A stretch of DNA of 64,000 nucleotides from Oncomelania hupensis (lineage: Eukaryota > Mollusca > Gastropoda > Littorinimorpha > Pomatiopsidae). The stretch is from the NCBI GenBank assembly GCA_036898135.1, contig CM072516.1:19830693-19894692 (forward strand), written 5' to 3'. The notes under the pieces are model-generated. The model was not told where the DNA came from, did no database searches, and saw only the letters and a program-made list of their open reading frames with translations. Shown here piece after piece: positions 34,128-46,769 of the stretch. Each line of letters starts with the position of its first letter. Position 1 is the first letter of the stretch. Both the position numbers and the translations under genes were made by a program.

Positions 34128-35904
34128 GAGCGGCTTGAGTGAGATCCTATATTAGTCACAGCCTTGAGCCTTGAGTCAGATCCTACATTAGCCACAGCCT
34201 TGAGTTAGATCCTATATTAGACACAGCCTTGAGTTAGATCCTATATTAGCCACAGCCTTGAGTTAGATCCTATATTAGACACAGCCTTGAGTTAGATCCT
34301 ATATTAGACACAGCCTTGAGTTAGATCCTATATTAGCCACAGCCTTGAGTTAGATCCTATATTAGACACAGCCTTGAGTTAGATCCTATATTAGACACAG
34401 CCTTGAGTTAGATCCTATATTAGCCACAGCCTTGAGTTAGATCCTATATAAGCCACAGCCTTGAGTTAGATCTTATATTAGCCACAGCCTTGAGCGGCTT
34501 GAGTAAGATCCTATATTAGCCATAGCCTTCAGTGGCTTGAGTAAGATCCTATATTAGCCACAGCCTTGAGCAGCTTGAGTAAGATCCTATATTAGCCGTA
34601 GTCTTGAGTGGCTTGAGTAAGATCCTATATTAGCCACAGCCTTGAGCGGCTTGAGTAAGATCCTATCTTAGCCACAGCATTGAGCGGCTTGAGTAAGATC
34701 CTATATTAACCACAGCCTTGAGCAGCTTGAGTAAGATCCTATATTAACCACAGCCTTGAGCAGCTTGAGTAAGATCCTATATTAGCCACAGCCTTGAGCA
34801 GCTTGAGTAAGATCCTATATTAGCCACAGCCTTGAGCAGCTTGAGTAAGATCCAATATTAGTTACAGCCTTGGGCAGCTTGAGTAAGATCTTACATTAGC
34901 CAAAGCCTTGAGCAGCTTGAGTAAGATCCTATATTAGCCACAGCCTTGAGCAGCTCGAGTAAGATCCTATATTAGCCACAGCCTTGAGCAGCTTGAGTAA
35001 GATCCTATATTAGCCACAGCCTTGAGCAGCTTGAGTAAGATCCTATATTAGCCACAGCCTTGAGCAGCTTGAGTAAGATCCTATATTAGCCACAGCCTTG
35101 AGCAGCTTGAGTAAGATCCTATATTAGCCACAGCCTTGAGCAGCTTGAGTAAGATCCTATATTAGCCACAGCCTTGAGCAGCTTGAGTAAGATCCTATAT
35201 TAGTTACAGCCTTCAGCAGCTTGAGTAAGATCCTATATTAGCTACAGCCTTGAGCAGCTTGAGTAAGATCCTATATTAGCTACAGCCTTGAGCAGCTTGA
35301 GTAAGATCCTATATTAGCTACAGCCTTGAGCAGCTTGAGTAAGATCCTATATTAGTAACAGCCTTGAGCAGCTTGAGTAAGATCCTATATTAGTTACAGC
35401 TTTGAGCAGCTTGAGTAAGATCCTATATTAGCCACAGCCTTGAGCAGCTTGAGTAAGATCCTATATTAACCACAGCCTTGAGCAGCTTGAGTAAGATCCT
35501 ATATTAGCCACAGCCTTGAGCAGCTTGAGTAAGATCCTATATTATTCACAGCCTTGAGCAGCTTGAGTAAGATCCTATATTATTCACAGCCTTGAGCAGC
35601 TTGAGTAAGATCCTACATTATTCACAGCCTTGAGCAGCTTGAGTAAGATCCTATATTAGTTACAGCCTTGAGCAGCTTGAGTAAGATCCTATATTAGTTA
35701 CAGCCTTGAGCAGCTTGAGTAAGATCCTATATTAGCCACAGCCTTGAGCAGCTTGAGTAAGATCCTATATTAGCCACAGCCTTGAGCAGCTTGAGTAAGA
35801 TCCTATATTAGCCACAGCCTTGAGCAGCTTGAGTAAGATCCTATATTAGCCACAGCCTTGAGCAGCTTGAGTAAGATCCTATATTAGCCACAGCCTTGAG
35901 CAGC
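34128..35904. repeat. 1.8-kb minisatellite with 29-bp and 38-bp unit types
   Basis: The first ~330 bp uses a 29-bp unit (CCTTGAGTTAGATCCTATAT then TAGACACAG). From about 34490 the unit is 38 bp and gains CAGCTTGAG, i.e. CTTGAG occurs twice per unit. There are about 10-12 short and about 37 long units. Variants at the GCCACAG position (GTTACAG, TTCACAG, ACCACAG) occur in local runs, as expected from unequal exchange. Non-coding. Confidence 0.95.
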
Positions 35905-35952
35905 ATTTTAGCTGGAAATGGGCTCTATAAGGACAATTGTGTTTTTTTTCTA

Positions 35953-35954
<2 letters not shown>

Positions 35955-36015
<61 letters not shown>

Positions 36016-36087
36016 GGATGGCTCAGTAGCCTACCTTGAACAGATCTACAGCTGAAAAAGCTCTATATCAGAACGAATAATAATAAT

Positions 36088-36165
<78 letters not shown>
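35955..36165. repeat. (TC)n and (AAT)n microsatellites around a short SINE-like tail
   Basis: (TC)n at about 35955-36015. GCTGAAAAAGCTCTATATCA and AGAACG then lead into (AAT)n at about 36078-36163. The short unique block resembles SINE tails ending in (AAT)n, from memory. Confidence 0.8.
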
Positions 36166-36730
36166 GATTGCCTCCCTGTTTAGCGAGTTATTTTGGAGAC
36201 GAAGTCCACTCCATAGCATTCTAACTTTACAACAACCAAAACAAGACAGAGTAAGTCAATTTAGAAGTGCTTTATTCTTCATCCATGGAATTGATTCTTA
36301 CAAACGAGACTTTAATTGACATCAAAACGGATCCCTCTATATTTTCTAGGCACATTTTTGATAGTGCGCTTATCCATGTTTTAGTGATCGCCGCGATACA
36401 CAAATTCACATGTCAGCACTATTTCCGACCTTCTTCCTATTGCCTCCATACTATAGACCAGAGGGATTAAACTATTTTAAAAAAATATTATTGTGTATCA
36501 AAAATTCAAATTAGATAGGTTGCTTTAAAGGACTGTGTACATTACATGCACATAAGTGAAGCCAATTATGCATGCAAGCCCTATCAAAACACGTATACTA
36601 TATGCTCAACATTCGTTCTGTTTTTGTTTATTTCTTAGTCTCTGAATAGTGTTATTAAGTACGTTGTTCTCGTCTAGTGATCGCACAAAATACCCAGGAC
36701 AGCAAATTGAACATGTATGTATGTATGTAT
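36166..36730. other. No gene seen; ends in (GTAT)n
   Basis: AT-rich unique DNA. 36713-36730 is a (TATG)n stub, the left part of the microsatellite that continues at 40851. Confidence 0.6.
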
Positions 36731-39296
36731 TGTAAGCCCCTCCGGTTGGCTTATCAAATATTTAATTTTTAAAATTAATAAATTATTAAAAATTGTAAGC
36801 CTTTGGAAGGCTAGAAAACCTTTTTGGTTAAATTTATAACTTGATAACTAGGTTGCATGTGCCTATGGTTGTTTTTGGTTAAATGTTGGTACAATTATGG
36901 AATTTGTGCTTTTGAGCTTGAGCAGCAGTGACAACAGTATTATTGAGCATGCAGTGTGTTGTTTGTTTTCGTGTTTTGTAGAAATTTTTGGTGTAGAAAT
37001 TGATCGTCGAATTGTATCCGAGATTGATTTCTGTGGTGTGTGGTGTGAGTAAATTTTTTATTGATTTTATCTAGGGGTAGTTTTGGGGGATCTAAATATC
37101 GAAACTGAGTTTTGTGTGTGCAGTGTGGCATGTGAGAACTATTTTTAACGAATTCTTGGATGTGTTTGTGAAATTGAGTGGTTAATAAATTTGTTCAGAG
37201 TTGCTAGGATCGTTTTGTGAAGGAAAATGTGATTGATCGTAGAGTGTGGAGTGAGTTTTGTTGGGGTATGTGATAATTTAGAGAAGATTCTATTGTATTT
37301 GTTTTTTTTTTGAAGAATTGTTCTAGCTTTTATTTTTTATTTTTTTAGAATTGTTTTGAATAAATGTATGTGTGGAAAAGGTTTTGAATGGAATTTTTAT
37401 AAAGACGAAGTTCAATGGGAATAGATGGAAGTTATGGAATTTTGATAAATTTTGCGTGGAATTAAGGTCACTTGGAGCATAAATTTTAAGTGTTTATGCA
37501 CAGACCATTTTTTTGCACCGATTACAGTATGGGTGGGTGTGGGGAAAAATTTGGGGATTTTTTGATGGTTCGGAAAGGTCAGAGAAAAAATGGGTGCAGC
37601 TGTGTTTTACTCATAGGGAAATCTTAAGTGTTTCAGGGGAAAAACACCGACTCTCGTTTTTTTCTGCACCGATTATAAATATGTTCGGGTAGGAACCGGG
37701 TCGATATTCATACCTCAAAAATTGCTGCCATGTCGGTGCTAGGGTGTTGAGTTCGTGTATTTTCTTTAAAGATAATTCTTTTGATGGTTCCTAATAAAGT
37801 ATTGACCAATAAACTTCTTACCTAATGTAAGTTATTTTCCAAAAACCAGTACATTTGAACAGAATTGTATCAATATTGTATTTTGACACAGTGATGAGTG
37901 CTAGTATAGATCACGTGTTGTGAAACATGGATGTTGATTGGCTGTTTTACGCCTTGTTTGGCTTATAAAACGGATTGCAATGGCGGCCAAAACTCTTACG
38001 CTGATTTAGATCAAAGATGATGACAGCTTGAATGTGAAAGTAAATTTCGGTGGGTTTGCGCGTCCGTGGACTTAGTTTTTTTTTTTTCCTCCCTTCTTTT
38101 CAACGCTGTTTTGAGCCTTTTCGGAATTTTAGAATTACAATAGCCCTCTAAGTCCACGTAAAGAACAAAATTTCTAACTAAATTCTCCTAACCCGGTAAA
38201 CATTTTATTGTGAAAATATGAAATTTCTAAATTCTGACCGTTATTCTCAGAGGTTGTGAATGGATTTGTATACTAGAATTTCTGTGTTTCTGCGACTTCA
38301 CAATATTTTATTTTAATAGTTTTGATTCACGGTGTAGCCTGGAATTTTTATGTTTTGAATCTATGTGATTTTCAACGATTTTTGGTTTCCAATGAAATAC
38401 CCGGAATTTCCTTTTTCTTTATGTATTAACCTAAATAGTAATTTTTAGAACGCTAGAAAATATGCAACAACCTGAAATCTGTAATCAGTTATTGTTTTGT
38501 TATAATTATAGAACGAAATATTTAACAGAATTCAAATAATACTAATTTTTATAATATGAAAATTTTCTAGAAGAAATCTTGTATGAATCGAAAGCTATGT
38601 TTTGCAAGAAAGACAATTGTTAGAGTTTTGCATGAATGTGATGTGAGAAAAATCCCGAAACTAAACCCCAAAGAAAAGAATAAATTATTTCTTTTATTTC
38701 CCCATCATTCTGTGTGTGGTCTCCGTTTTGTATTAAATGTTTTGTGAAGTGTCGTTTAAATAAAATGTGTGTTTAGTTAGTATTTCTTTTTCTTTCTAAA
38801 TACTCTAATTGTTTAGTCTAAGACAAGAATTCTGATTCTATCTCTACTTGAAGTTAACCAGTCACTGTGCATTTTCATTTCATGCATCTCAAACACATTT
38901 TTATAATTTTTACAACAGAGTTTAAAATAAAATTTATTATATTCAACACATAATTTCAATAATGAAGGTAAATAAATTTTTCTCTGACAGACCTTTGTTT
39001 CCTCAGGTTGTGGCTTTTGGGAAGGCATCCATCCAATTCATTTTTTTGGGAAATGCAATTCTCTCCGCTGTGGGCGGGAGGTGTTGTTTCTTTTTGGGTG
39101 GATTTGGGATGCCTCGGCGGGCCTATACCTGTGGAAAGATCGGTTTGTCGGGGATGGTGTCAGAACTGATATTTTATAAACCCGGCAACCTCTTGTGAGC
39201 CCTTATGAAGCCATTCCTGACAGAACCCTTGCCGTATGGTGTGATCTCTCTTCTTGTGGGGTGCGCCATGGGGTTGGGGGGTGAAAGGGGCTTACA
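36731..39296 (+). mobile_element. Probable long solo LTR (2566 bp) inserted in (GTAT)n
   Basis: Begins TGTAAGCCCCT and ends AGGGGCTTACA, an 11-bp perfect inverted repeat with TG...CA ends. The flanks are GTAT on both sides. Inside, GGCTTATAAAACGG (about 37960) looks like a TATA element and TTTAAATAAAATGTG (about 38756) like a poly(A) signal, in LTR order. No open frame of note. An alternative is a non-autonomous DNA transposon with the same ends. Orientation is inferred from the TATA and poly(A) signals. Confidence 0.6.
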
Positions 39297-39301
39297 GTAT
39301 G

Positions 39302-40850
39302 CAGGGGCGGATCTTTCCATTGTTGAGGGGGTGTGCACAGCTAATGCGAAGTGGCGTAGCCTGCGAAGCAGGCGAATGTACTAGGGGGGTCCGGGGGCAT
39401 GCCCCCCCGGAAAAAATTGAAAATAATGGTTAAAATCTGTGCACTCAGGTGCATTTTGGGCATTATTTTAAGGACTGAAAATAGTATTGTTTTGTGCTAA
39501 AAGTCCTCTTTTAGTCCCCCCCCCTCACACACACACACACACAAACACCCCTCTGCAAACTCTGATGATAAAATTTACAATAGCAGAACATCTTGCATAA
39601 AGGCTTATACAAAGACAGGTAAAGTTACTGCAAATAAAACAAGAAATAGCCACTCACATCAGTGTTATTCAAAACTGACCTGATGCATGTACAAGTTTGG
39701 TCACACACACACACACACACCCACACACACACACACACACAAAAACTGGAGCACTAAAGATTAGAGGTGCACACGCACTACAGATTATGGTCATAACGAG
39801 GTAAGTTTCTACAGAAATCAGTTCAGTGTCTTTCACAGAAAAGGTGCAGATAGTACTTAGAAATAAAACTGGATTTTTTTGTTGTAATATTTCTGTAACA
39901 TCTATCCTTCTTATGCACACACACTGTCTTCGCGCATGTCCAACAGAGCATAAAAACCGAAACCTATTGTTCTATCAGTCTAACAGTGTCATAAACTGGC
40001 TCATGATCTCAATGTCTGTTTAGTCTTGTCACGCTTCAGTTTGCTAACCTATTGTCGCACTTGGACTAGAACGACAATTACTTGGCGATTACGCAACATT
40101 ATCAGATCTTTAACACCTTCGTGCCCTCCTGCTCTCATTGTTAAACTTGTCTAACTACAAGTGTCTTTATTATTTTATAGTCACACTTTGTTAAAGTGTA
40201 CACAAGACTATGAGGAGCTGTCAATGATAGCAGTAAACTTCGATTATCTGTCTGTTTTAAGGACAACAGATGCGTAATATATCGCCGCGATGGTGGGTGA
40301 AACATTAAAGATAAGCAAAATGTGCGATTTGACTGGTCTAATCTTGTGTTCTAAGGTTTAATAGGCCTATTAACTTTACAAGTAACAATTAGCCATGCCA
40401 GGCCACAGATAATCATATCCATTAGTACAATTGTCTCATTGTCTTTTTCCGGTGACGCTCCGGGTATAGACCATGTTTACACAATAGGTCCAATGGCGAT
40501 CGAGATCGCACGCATAAATAACCAATCAAAACCATTGAGAAAAACAAACAAACAAACAAACAACTTTTTGCACCAAGGGGGAAAAAAGAAAAATGAGCAG
40601 CAACTGTTTGTCTTCAACTTCTCTTCATGGATACAACTTTTATATTGCAAGAAATACCTGTAGATCTAAATCTGATGAATTAAAAAAAAAACTAATTTGG
40701 AGGTACATGAAACTGTGTGGTGAGTGAGAATTAGTAATTTTTTTCTCTTCTTTCTTCTCCTTCTCTCCCTCCTTTTTTTTTTTTTTTTTTTTTTGACCGC
40801 GAGAGGGGTGTGCACGTGCACAAGTGGCACAAGAACAAGATCCGCCCCTG
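39302..40850. mobile_element. hAT-like non-autonomous transposon (1549 bp)
   Basis: CAGGGGCGGATCTT at the left end is matched by the inverse AAGATCCGCCCCTG at the right. GTATG borders both ends but lies in (GTAT)n, so the true target duplication cannot be read. Near the left end, CCGGGGGCATGCCCCCCCGG forms a hairpin. Interior: CA repeats (39528-39545, 39701-39740) and a T run near 40772-40793. No transposase. The CAGGGGCGGA terminus is typical of hAT elements as I remember them. Confidence 0.75.
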
Positions 40851-40884
40851 GTATGTATGTATGTATGTATGTATGTATGTATGT
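40851..40884. repeat. (GTAT)n microsatellite at the 5' end of LINE-B
   Basis: About eight units, stopping where LINE-B sequence begins. The same repeat resumes at the LINE-B 3' end (53927). Confidence 0.95.
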
Positions 40885-40897
40885 GTGACGTCATGAC

Positions 40898-41771
40898 ATG
40901 TCGGCAGTGGCAGGGTCTGTCATAGTTCTCTGTTGTACGTTACTGCTACCTGGCGTCACCCCCTTCGTGGCTGTCGTCGGAAATACAGCGACAAGTAGAA
41001 GACAGAACCAGCTCATCATGGGACTGCCTGAAGACTTGAAATCTGCCTTCAAGGAAGCGCTTCAGGTGGGCAAAGTTCGAGAAACCACCACTCCACTCAA
41101 AACGTCAACAAACATGGCGGCCAGCGATCAACACGTACACACAATGAACAGAGGTTTGTTGATGCCCTCATTTGATGTGTTCAGCGCCGATCACTGGAGT
41201 TGTTTCGTAAAAATCTGCAGTGAGAATGAGTGGACATTATTCGTGCATTATGAGAACATGTTTCCGACAAGTTATTTCAACTAAACCCCTACATGTCAAA
41301 CGATCGTACCATCACCCTGCCCCAAAGAAGTGGATCGAACTGACATCACTCTTAACACGAACTTTTTATGAAGAGGAGGTTTTCTGACCCACCAAACCCA
41401 ACGGTACACCCTTCAGTACACAGTTTGTGAAGTATGTTCTACGTGTCGTCCACTCCTTCCCTGTTGCTGTGCCAGAGAGTCTACTGGCCAGCTGTGACAG
41501 CGAGTATGAGGCCTACATTACAGAAATAGACTACACGTTATCTGTCATTCGTGATGAAGTCTGCCCCTGCCTTTCAGCCAATCGCTGCGATGCTGGAGTG
41601 CCCAGACGTCAGCAGGAAGCTTCCATTATAGGGAATGGGGAGTTGACTCGCCTTTGGCAAGAGAGTGAAGCTGTAAACATCATTAACAACGAAAGCAAGT
41701 TTCCACTCGCTGCGGCATCGACAGAGACATTGTATTCCAAAACTTCCACACACGCTGTCAGAGAGTTCTAG
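40898..41771 (+). pseudogene. LINE-B N-terminal region, broken frames
   Basis: 40898-41284 is open from an ATG close to the element start (MSAVAGSVIVLCC...), with a hydrophobic start and then MGLPEDLKSAFKEALQVGK. A second open stretch, 41427-41771, contains AYITEIDYTLSVIRDEVCPC. The two are in different frames. I recognise no domain. The assignment to LINE-B rests on position between the microsatellite and the RT. Part of it could be a separate sequence. Confidence 0.45.
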
Positions 41772-41845
41772 GTGACACACCACCACCACCATTGCGAGGC
41801 GAAATCAGCATCCCTCCTCCACAGTGGACTCTGCCGTTTGTGATG

Positions 41846-42360
41846 TTTAGCACGAAAGAAGTCACATAAATTATTAGCTCACTGTCTGTAACAATAGGAT
41901 GAAAGAGGTCACAGCTATTATTAGCTCACTGTCTGTAACGTTTAGCATGAAAAAAGTCACAGATATTACTAGCTCACTGTCTGTAACGTTTAGCATGAAA
42001 GAAGTCACAGATATTACAAGCTCACTGTCTGTAACGTTTAGCATGAAAGAAGTCACATATATTATTAGCTCATTGTCTGTAACGTGTAGCATAATAGAAG
42101 TCACATATATTATTAGCTCACTGTCTGTAACGTTTAGCATGAAAGAAGTCACAGCTATTATTAGCTCACTGTCTGTAAGGTTTACCATGAAAAAGGTCAC
42201 AGCTATTATTAGCTCACTGTCTGTAACGTTTAGCATGAAAGAGGTCACAGCTATTATTAGCTCACTGTAACGTTTACCATGAAAGAGGTCACAGCTATTA
42301 TTAGGTCACTGTCTGTAACGTTTAGCATGAAAGAAGTCACAGCTATTATTAGCTCACTGC
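41846..42360 (+). repeat. 48-bp minisatellite inside LINE-B coding sequence, 11 units
   Basis: Units of 48 bp (TTTAGCATGAAAGAAGTCAC then AGCTATTATTAGCTCACTGT and CTGTAACG) encode 16 residues, FSMKEVTAIISSLSVT. The unit is open on both strands for more than 120 codons. Its first and last copies run into LINE-B sequence (PFVMFSTKEVT before, ISSLPARRSPGFDGVTYDHV after), so the unit is LINE-B's own sequence, multiplied. One unit lacks 4 bp (near 42266), shifting the frame. Confidence 0.93.
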
Positions 42361-43016
42361 CTGCTCGTCGCTCGCCTGGGTTTGACGGGGTTACCTACGA
42401 CCACGTGAAGCGATGTAAATAAACACTCGCCCCCTTGTTTACGGCGATCATGAATATATGCGCCATCAACAAGCGAGTACCCTGTGACTGGAAGCACTCC
42501 ATCATCACGCTGGTGCCTAAGAAGAATGGCGATCCCAAAAACATTGAAGACTGGCGACCGATCTCTCTCCTCTGCACAAGCTACAAGATCTACATGACGT
42601 TGATCCAACAGAGAATGGTACCTTGGGTCGTGGAGACGGGCAGGCTATCCAGTCGACAAAAGGGGTCCATGCCACGCAATGGTCTGCAGGAGCATGTCTT
42701 TACACTGAAGGCTGACATCACCGACTTCCTCCACACATCCTCCAAGCTGTATGTCACCTTCATTGACATAAAAGATGCCTTTGGAAGCATCGACCACCAG
42801 GTGATGCTGGACGAGCTCAGTGAGATGGGCTACCCTGAGCAGGTGATCAGCATCACGAGAGACATTTACACGGGATCCACCTTTCAGGTGAAAACAGCCA
42901 GCGGCCTTACTAAGCCTATCACAAGAGGCAAGGGCATCATCCAGGGCTGCCCGTGGTCCGTGCTCATCTTCGAGCAAGGCATCGACAAGTGGCTGAGATG
43001 GATTGAGCAGGGATAA
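42361..43016 (+). pseudogene. LINE-B reverse transcriptase, first part
   Basis: Starts RSPGFDGVTYDHVKRCK, then an in-frame TAA (42418-42420), then open from 42435: WKHSIITLVPKKNGDPKNIE, DWRPISLLCTSYKI, RQKGSMPRNGLQEHVF, FIDIKDAFGSIDH (first catalytic Asp), GKGIIQGCPWSVLIF. The frame ends at a TAA at 43014. QKG...GLQEH and the IQGCPWS form are features of the R2/NeSL side of the LINE tree. Confidence 0.8.
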
Positions 43017-43029
43017 CCAGCGACCAGCT

Positions 43030-44136
43030 CTCCAAATCCAGTCCAAGGATATGTTGATGATGTGGACATGACGGCTACCAACGAAGAGGATATCAGGGCA
43101 GCGGCTAAAAAGACCGATCTCTTCATGACCTACTCAGGCATGGAGGTAAAGCATCGAAAGTGTGCAGTTCTGCATGGCCAACGCACCGGTAACAACTGGA
43201 GTAAAAGTGACTATACAGCCTCTACCCAGCTTATAGTGCAGGGATCCCACATCCCCATGTTAGACAGAGAGCAGCCCTACACGTACCTAGGCTACAACAT
43301 CAACCTTGCTGCCACGGCTGAAGACGAACAGGTGGAGAGGATCGTTAGTGACTTTAAAATCACCTTGGCCAAGATCGACGTTGCTCCTCTCGCGGTAGCC
43401 GCGAAACTCCAGGGTGGTCAACACCATGGCCACTTCCAGGCTGCACTTTTATTTTTCCAACATTCAGTTCACAGAGAAAGTGCTTGACGGCCTGGAAGAC
43501 AGCACCGTATCCTACGTGAGGCACTGGCTTGGCTTGAACAAGTCGTCGACGCGCTCTTCCATGTTCTGCGCACGAAACGAGGGTGGTCTGGGTCTGTTCC
43601 ATCCACGCACCATGTACTACGCCAAGAAGCTGTCCTTCATGCTGAGCGTATTGAACAGCGATGACGAGCAGACCAGACACACGGCCAGAACGTCACTTGC
43701 ACTTCATCTCACTAAACGCAAGTGTGCAACAGCTACCGAAGACGACGATGACCACAAATTCGCTGGCTACCAGACCGATGCCAAATACCGGCTGGTCAAG
43801 GCATCCAAGGTCACCTGGCGTAAGTCACCGTGGGTGCACCTCAACGACATCTGCGGTAGACTGGGGATCCAGTTCCACCTGAATGACAGCGAGCAGTACA
43901 TCCTCAGAGTCAGCCCAGAAGATGAGATCCAACTGTCCTTCGTGGAACCCAAGGCTTTCTTCACGTCATTCAAACGCCAACAACTACAGGGCAAGCTGGC
44001 AGAGTGGAGAGACAAAGAATGTCAGGGGCGCCTGGTGCGTACCAACAACGTCGACTTCTCACTGTCCTCCTCCCACCTGACCAACCCACATCTGAGTGAC
44101 CGACTGCTGAAGTTCGTGGTGAAGGCTGAATTAAAG
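43030..44136 (+). pseudogene. LINE-B reverse transcriptase palm/thumb and linker
   Basis: Begins PVQGYVDDVDMTA (catalytic YVDD) and runs to about 43411, with KCAVLHG and YTYLGYNINL. The frame then shifts: 43414-44136 carries VRHWLGLNKSSTRSSMFCAR, EGGLGLFHPRTMYYAKK and so on to KAELK, where the inverted LTR block interrupts. Homology continues at 46770. Confidence 0.8.
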
Positions 44137-46769
44137 TGTCACGTGGGGTTTATAGGTTGTTGGGCTCTGCACAATGGAATGCTGTAACCCTCACGCTTTA
44201 TTCGATGGGAACCGCTAGTTATTCACCCGGTGAATTACTTTAATAAATTTATTTGTTTAGCTCGGTCTGTGTTAAGGCTGGGATACAGAGATAGATAGAA
44301 AAATGGTAAAAGATCACTGTCACACTAGCTTTCACACGGCTATGAATCATATGTAGTCCAGCCACTTGATAACAGTTAAAATCACACATTCATTTCTTCT
44401 ACTCTATACAAGATCTTCGATGTACTAATTTACCTTAAAAAGTCATGAGTCAATGCAAATAATTCGATCGCTGATAGTCTAGGCAGCTGTTATGTCTTCA
44501 TAGGGCACTGGCTACTAGAGTTCATGTAGATTGGACTACTGTGGTCCGTTTTACAGTTTTCTGAACAGTGGACTACTGTGGTCCTTTTTCTATCAGTTTT
44601 AGTGCACTTTTTCCTATGCACTTAACTGTGGGGTATGGGATTTGAAGCCCTTCGTTGCGGTCGTTTCTGGTACACGCGGGGTCGTCGTGTAGTTTGGTTC
44701 CTTGACACGCTGTGGTGTCTTGGAGGGTGTTTTCCAGGGTTGCTCTCTCAGTCCTGTGCTGTAAAGGCTAAACAGCCAACTCGTGTTTTCTGGTGAGTTG
44801 GGCGCACGTTATAACTCGCCTGTTCGTCTGTAACACAAGAGACGAAATTCTGCACAACCATGAATAATAGGTCTGTGCAGAGCGTCTCACTGAAAGCCAA
44901 AGTAGCCCTCAGTGATAGCTCCACATCTCTATACATAAGCGACGAACATTCTGCTACGTCCGTGGTCCACTGGAATCTCAACTCTAATTTCCTATACATA
45001 CATAAATATAAATCGTGGCTAACTATACACATACAGAATTAATAATATTATAAACATTCACTGGTACAGCCACTGGTCTGCAAACATACAGATAGCTTCA
45101 AACGTGAGGTTTATGGATTGCTAAGCTCTGCACAATGGAATGCTGTAACCCTCACGCTTTATTCTATGGGAACTGCTAGTTAGTCACCCGATGAATTACT
45201 TTAATACATTTATTTGTTTAGCTCGGTCTGTGTTAAGGCTGGGATACAGAGATAGATAGAAAAACAGTTAAAATCACACATTTATTTCTTCTACTCTAAA
45301 CAAGATCTTCGATGTACTAATCTACCTTAAAAAGTCAAGAGTCAATGCAAATGGTTCGATCGCTGATAGTCTAAGCAGCTGTTATGTCTTCATAGGGCAC
45401 TGGCTACTAGAGTTCATGAAGATTAGACTACTGTGGTCCTTGTTACTATCAGTTTTAGTGCACTTTTTCCTATGCACTTAACTGTTGTGAAGCGGGTTTG
45501 AAGCCCGTTGTTGAGGTAGCTTCTGGTACACGCTGGGTCGTTGTGTAGTTTGGTCCCTTGACACGCTGTGGTGTCTTGAAGGGTGTTTTCCAGGGTTGCT
45601 CTCTCAGTCCTGTTCTGTAGAGGCTAAACAGCCAACTCATGTTTTCTGTGGAGTTGGGCGCACGGTTTATCTCGCCTCTCGTCTGTAACATAAGAGACGA
45701 ACTTCTGCACAACCTTGAAGAATAGGTCTGTGCAGAGCGTTTCACTGAAAGCCAAAATAGCCCTCAGTGATAGCTCCACATCTCTATACATAAGCGACGA
45801 ACATTCTGCCACGTCCGTGGTCCACTGGAATCTCAACTCTAATTTCCTATACATACATAAATATAAATTGTGGCTAACTATACACATAAAGAATTAATAA
45901 TATTATAAACATTCACTGGTAACGCCACTGGTCTGCAAACATACATATAGGTTAAACAACAGTGGTTCCGTCAGGTATACAACATGGCGGCGCAACCGGT
46001 CGTGTTTCGCCACGTGGTCACGCAACGTCGGACGAACAATTCAAATCTATGCATAGCAAATTCCACAAACATAAGTTCAACAATAATATAAATATATAAC
46101 GATGAAACAGAAGTATGTTCATTTACCTGTTTGACAAAGTCAGGCTCGTGGATACTTGATTGAATTCTAAGATTCTCAAGTCCTGCTTCCTGGTCTATTC
46201 AGGAGAGATCTTACTGCTAACTGTGTAGCTGTGTACTGCTCCTCATCTCAAAAACGACTGTTTGTTTGTTTGTTTGTTTGTATGTAGATTATAGTCACAC
46301 GACACTTTCGCATATAGGTGACTACTGGACCGATTTATACTGACACCAGCGGGCCAGTTGTTGGTAAAGGGGAAAATAATATGATCACACGTTGACCAAT
46401 CCGGAATTCGAACCAGCGACCTTTCGGTTACTAGCAAGACGCTCTTACCAAAAACGACTGCCGTTCTATCTCTCTATTTGAATCAGCCAGACCTGGTTGA
46501 GTCCATTATAAACTGGGTTCTCATTGGCTGATAATCGACTCGCCTAACGTAGCTACGATGATATCATTGCCTGCCGATTCAACACTCACAGTGCTGACGT
46601 CACTACACGGTTTGCGTCAAGCTCGCAGTGTGTGTACCTCAGTTATACCATTGCTACGCCTGATTACTTCCATCGTCTGCTGCAGCCTAACATTAACATT
46701 CTAAGATTACAATGACTAAACAAGGCTACAACGTAAAGTAAGCAGGGTAAAACTAGTCATCTTGCGACA
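44137..46769 (-). mobile_element. Inverted LTR block: two copies related to the 24.9-kb solo LTR
   Basis: Begins TGTCACGTGGGG and ends TTGCGACA, the inverse of the LTR at 24887-26417. 44137 to about 45095 is the 3' two-thirds of one LTR. From about 45100 the LTR starts again and runs to 46769 full length, apart from a SINE. A partial tandem duplication or an internal deletion between LTRs would produce this. The flanks (TAAAG before, AAGGC after) show only a partial target duplication. Confidence 0.8.
46261..46449 (-). mobile_element. tRNA-derived SINE (minus strand), 189 bp, 11-bp TSD
   Basis: On the minus strand it begins TGGTAAGAGCGTCTTGCTAG and has a B box (CTGGTTCGAATTCCGG). It ends in a (CAAA)n tail. 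AAAAACGACTG repeats at 46250-46260 and 46450-46460. Inserted into the inverted LTR. Confidence 0.9.

Noticed and set aside
34128..35904. CRISPR-like array of regular units
   Set aside because: Units are contiguous with no unique spacers and the DNA is eukaryotic. It is a minisatellite.
41874..42248. Minus-strand 124-codon frame over the 48-bp repeats
   Set aside because: It mirrors the plus-strand repeat. The plus strand is continuous with LINE-B coding sequence, the minus strand with nothing.
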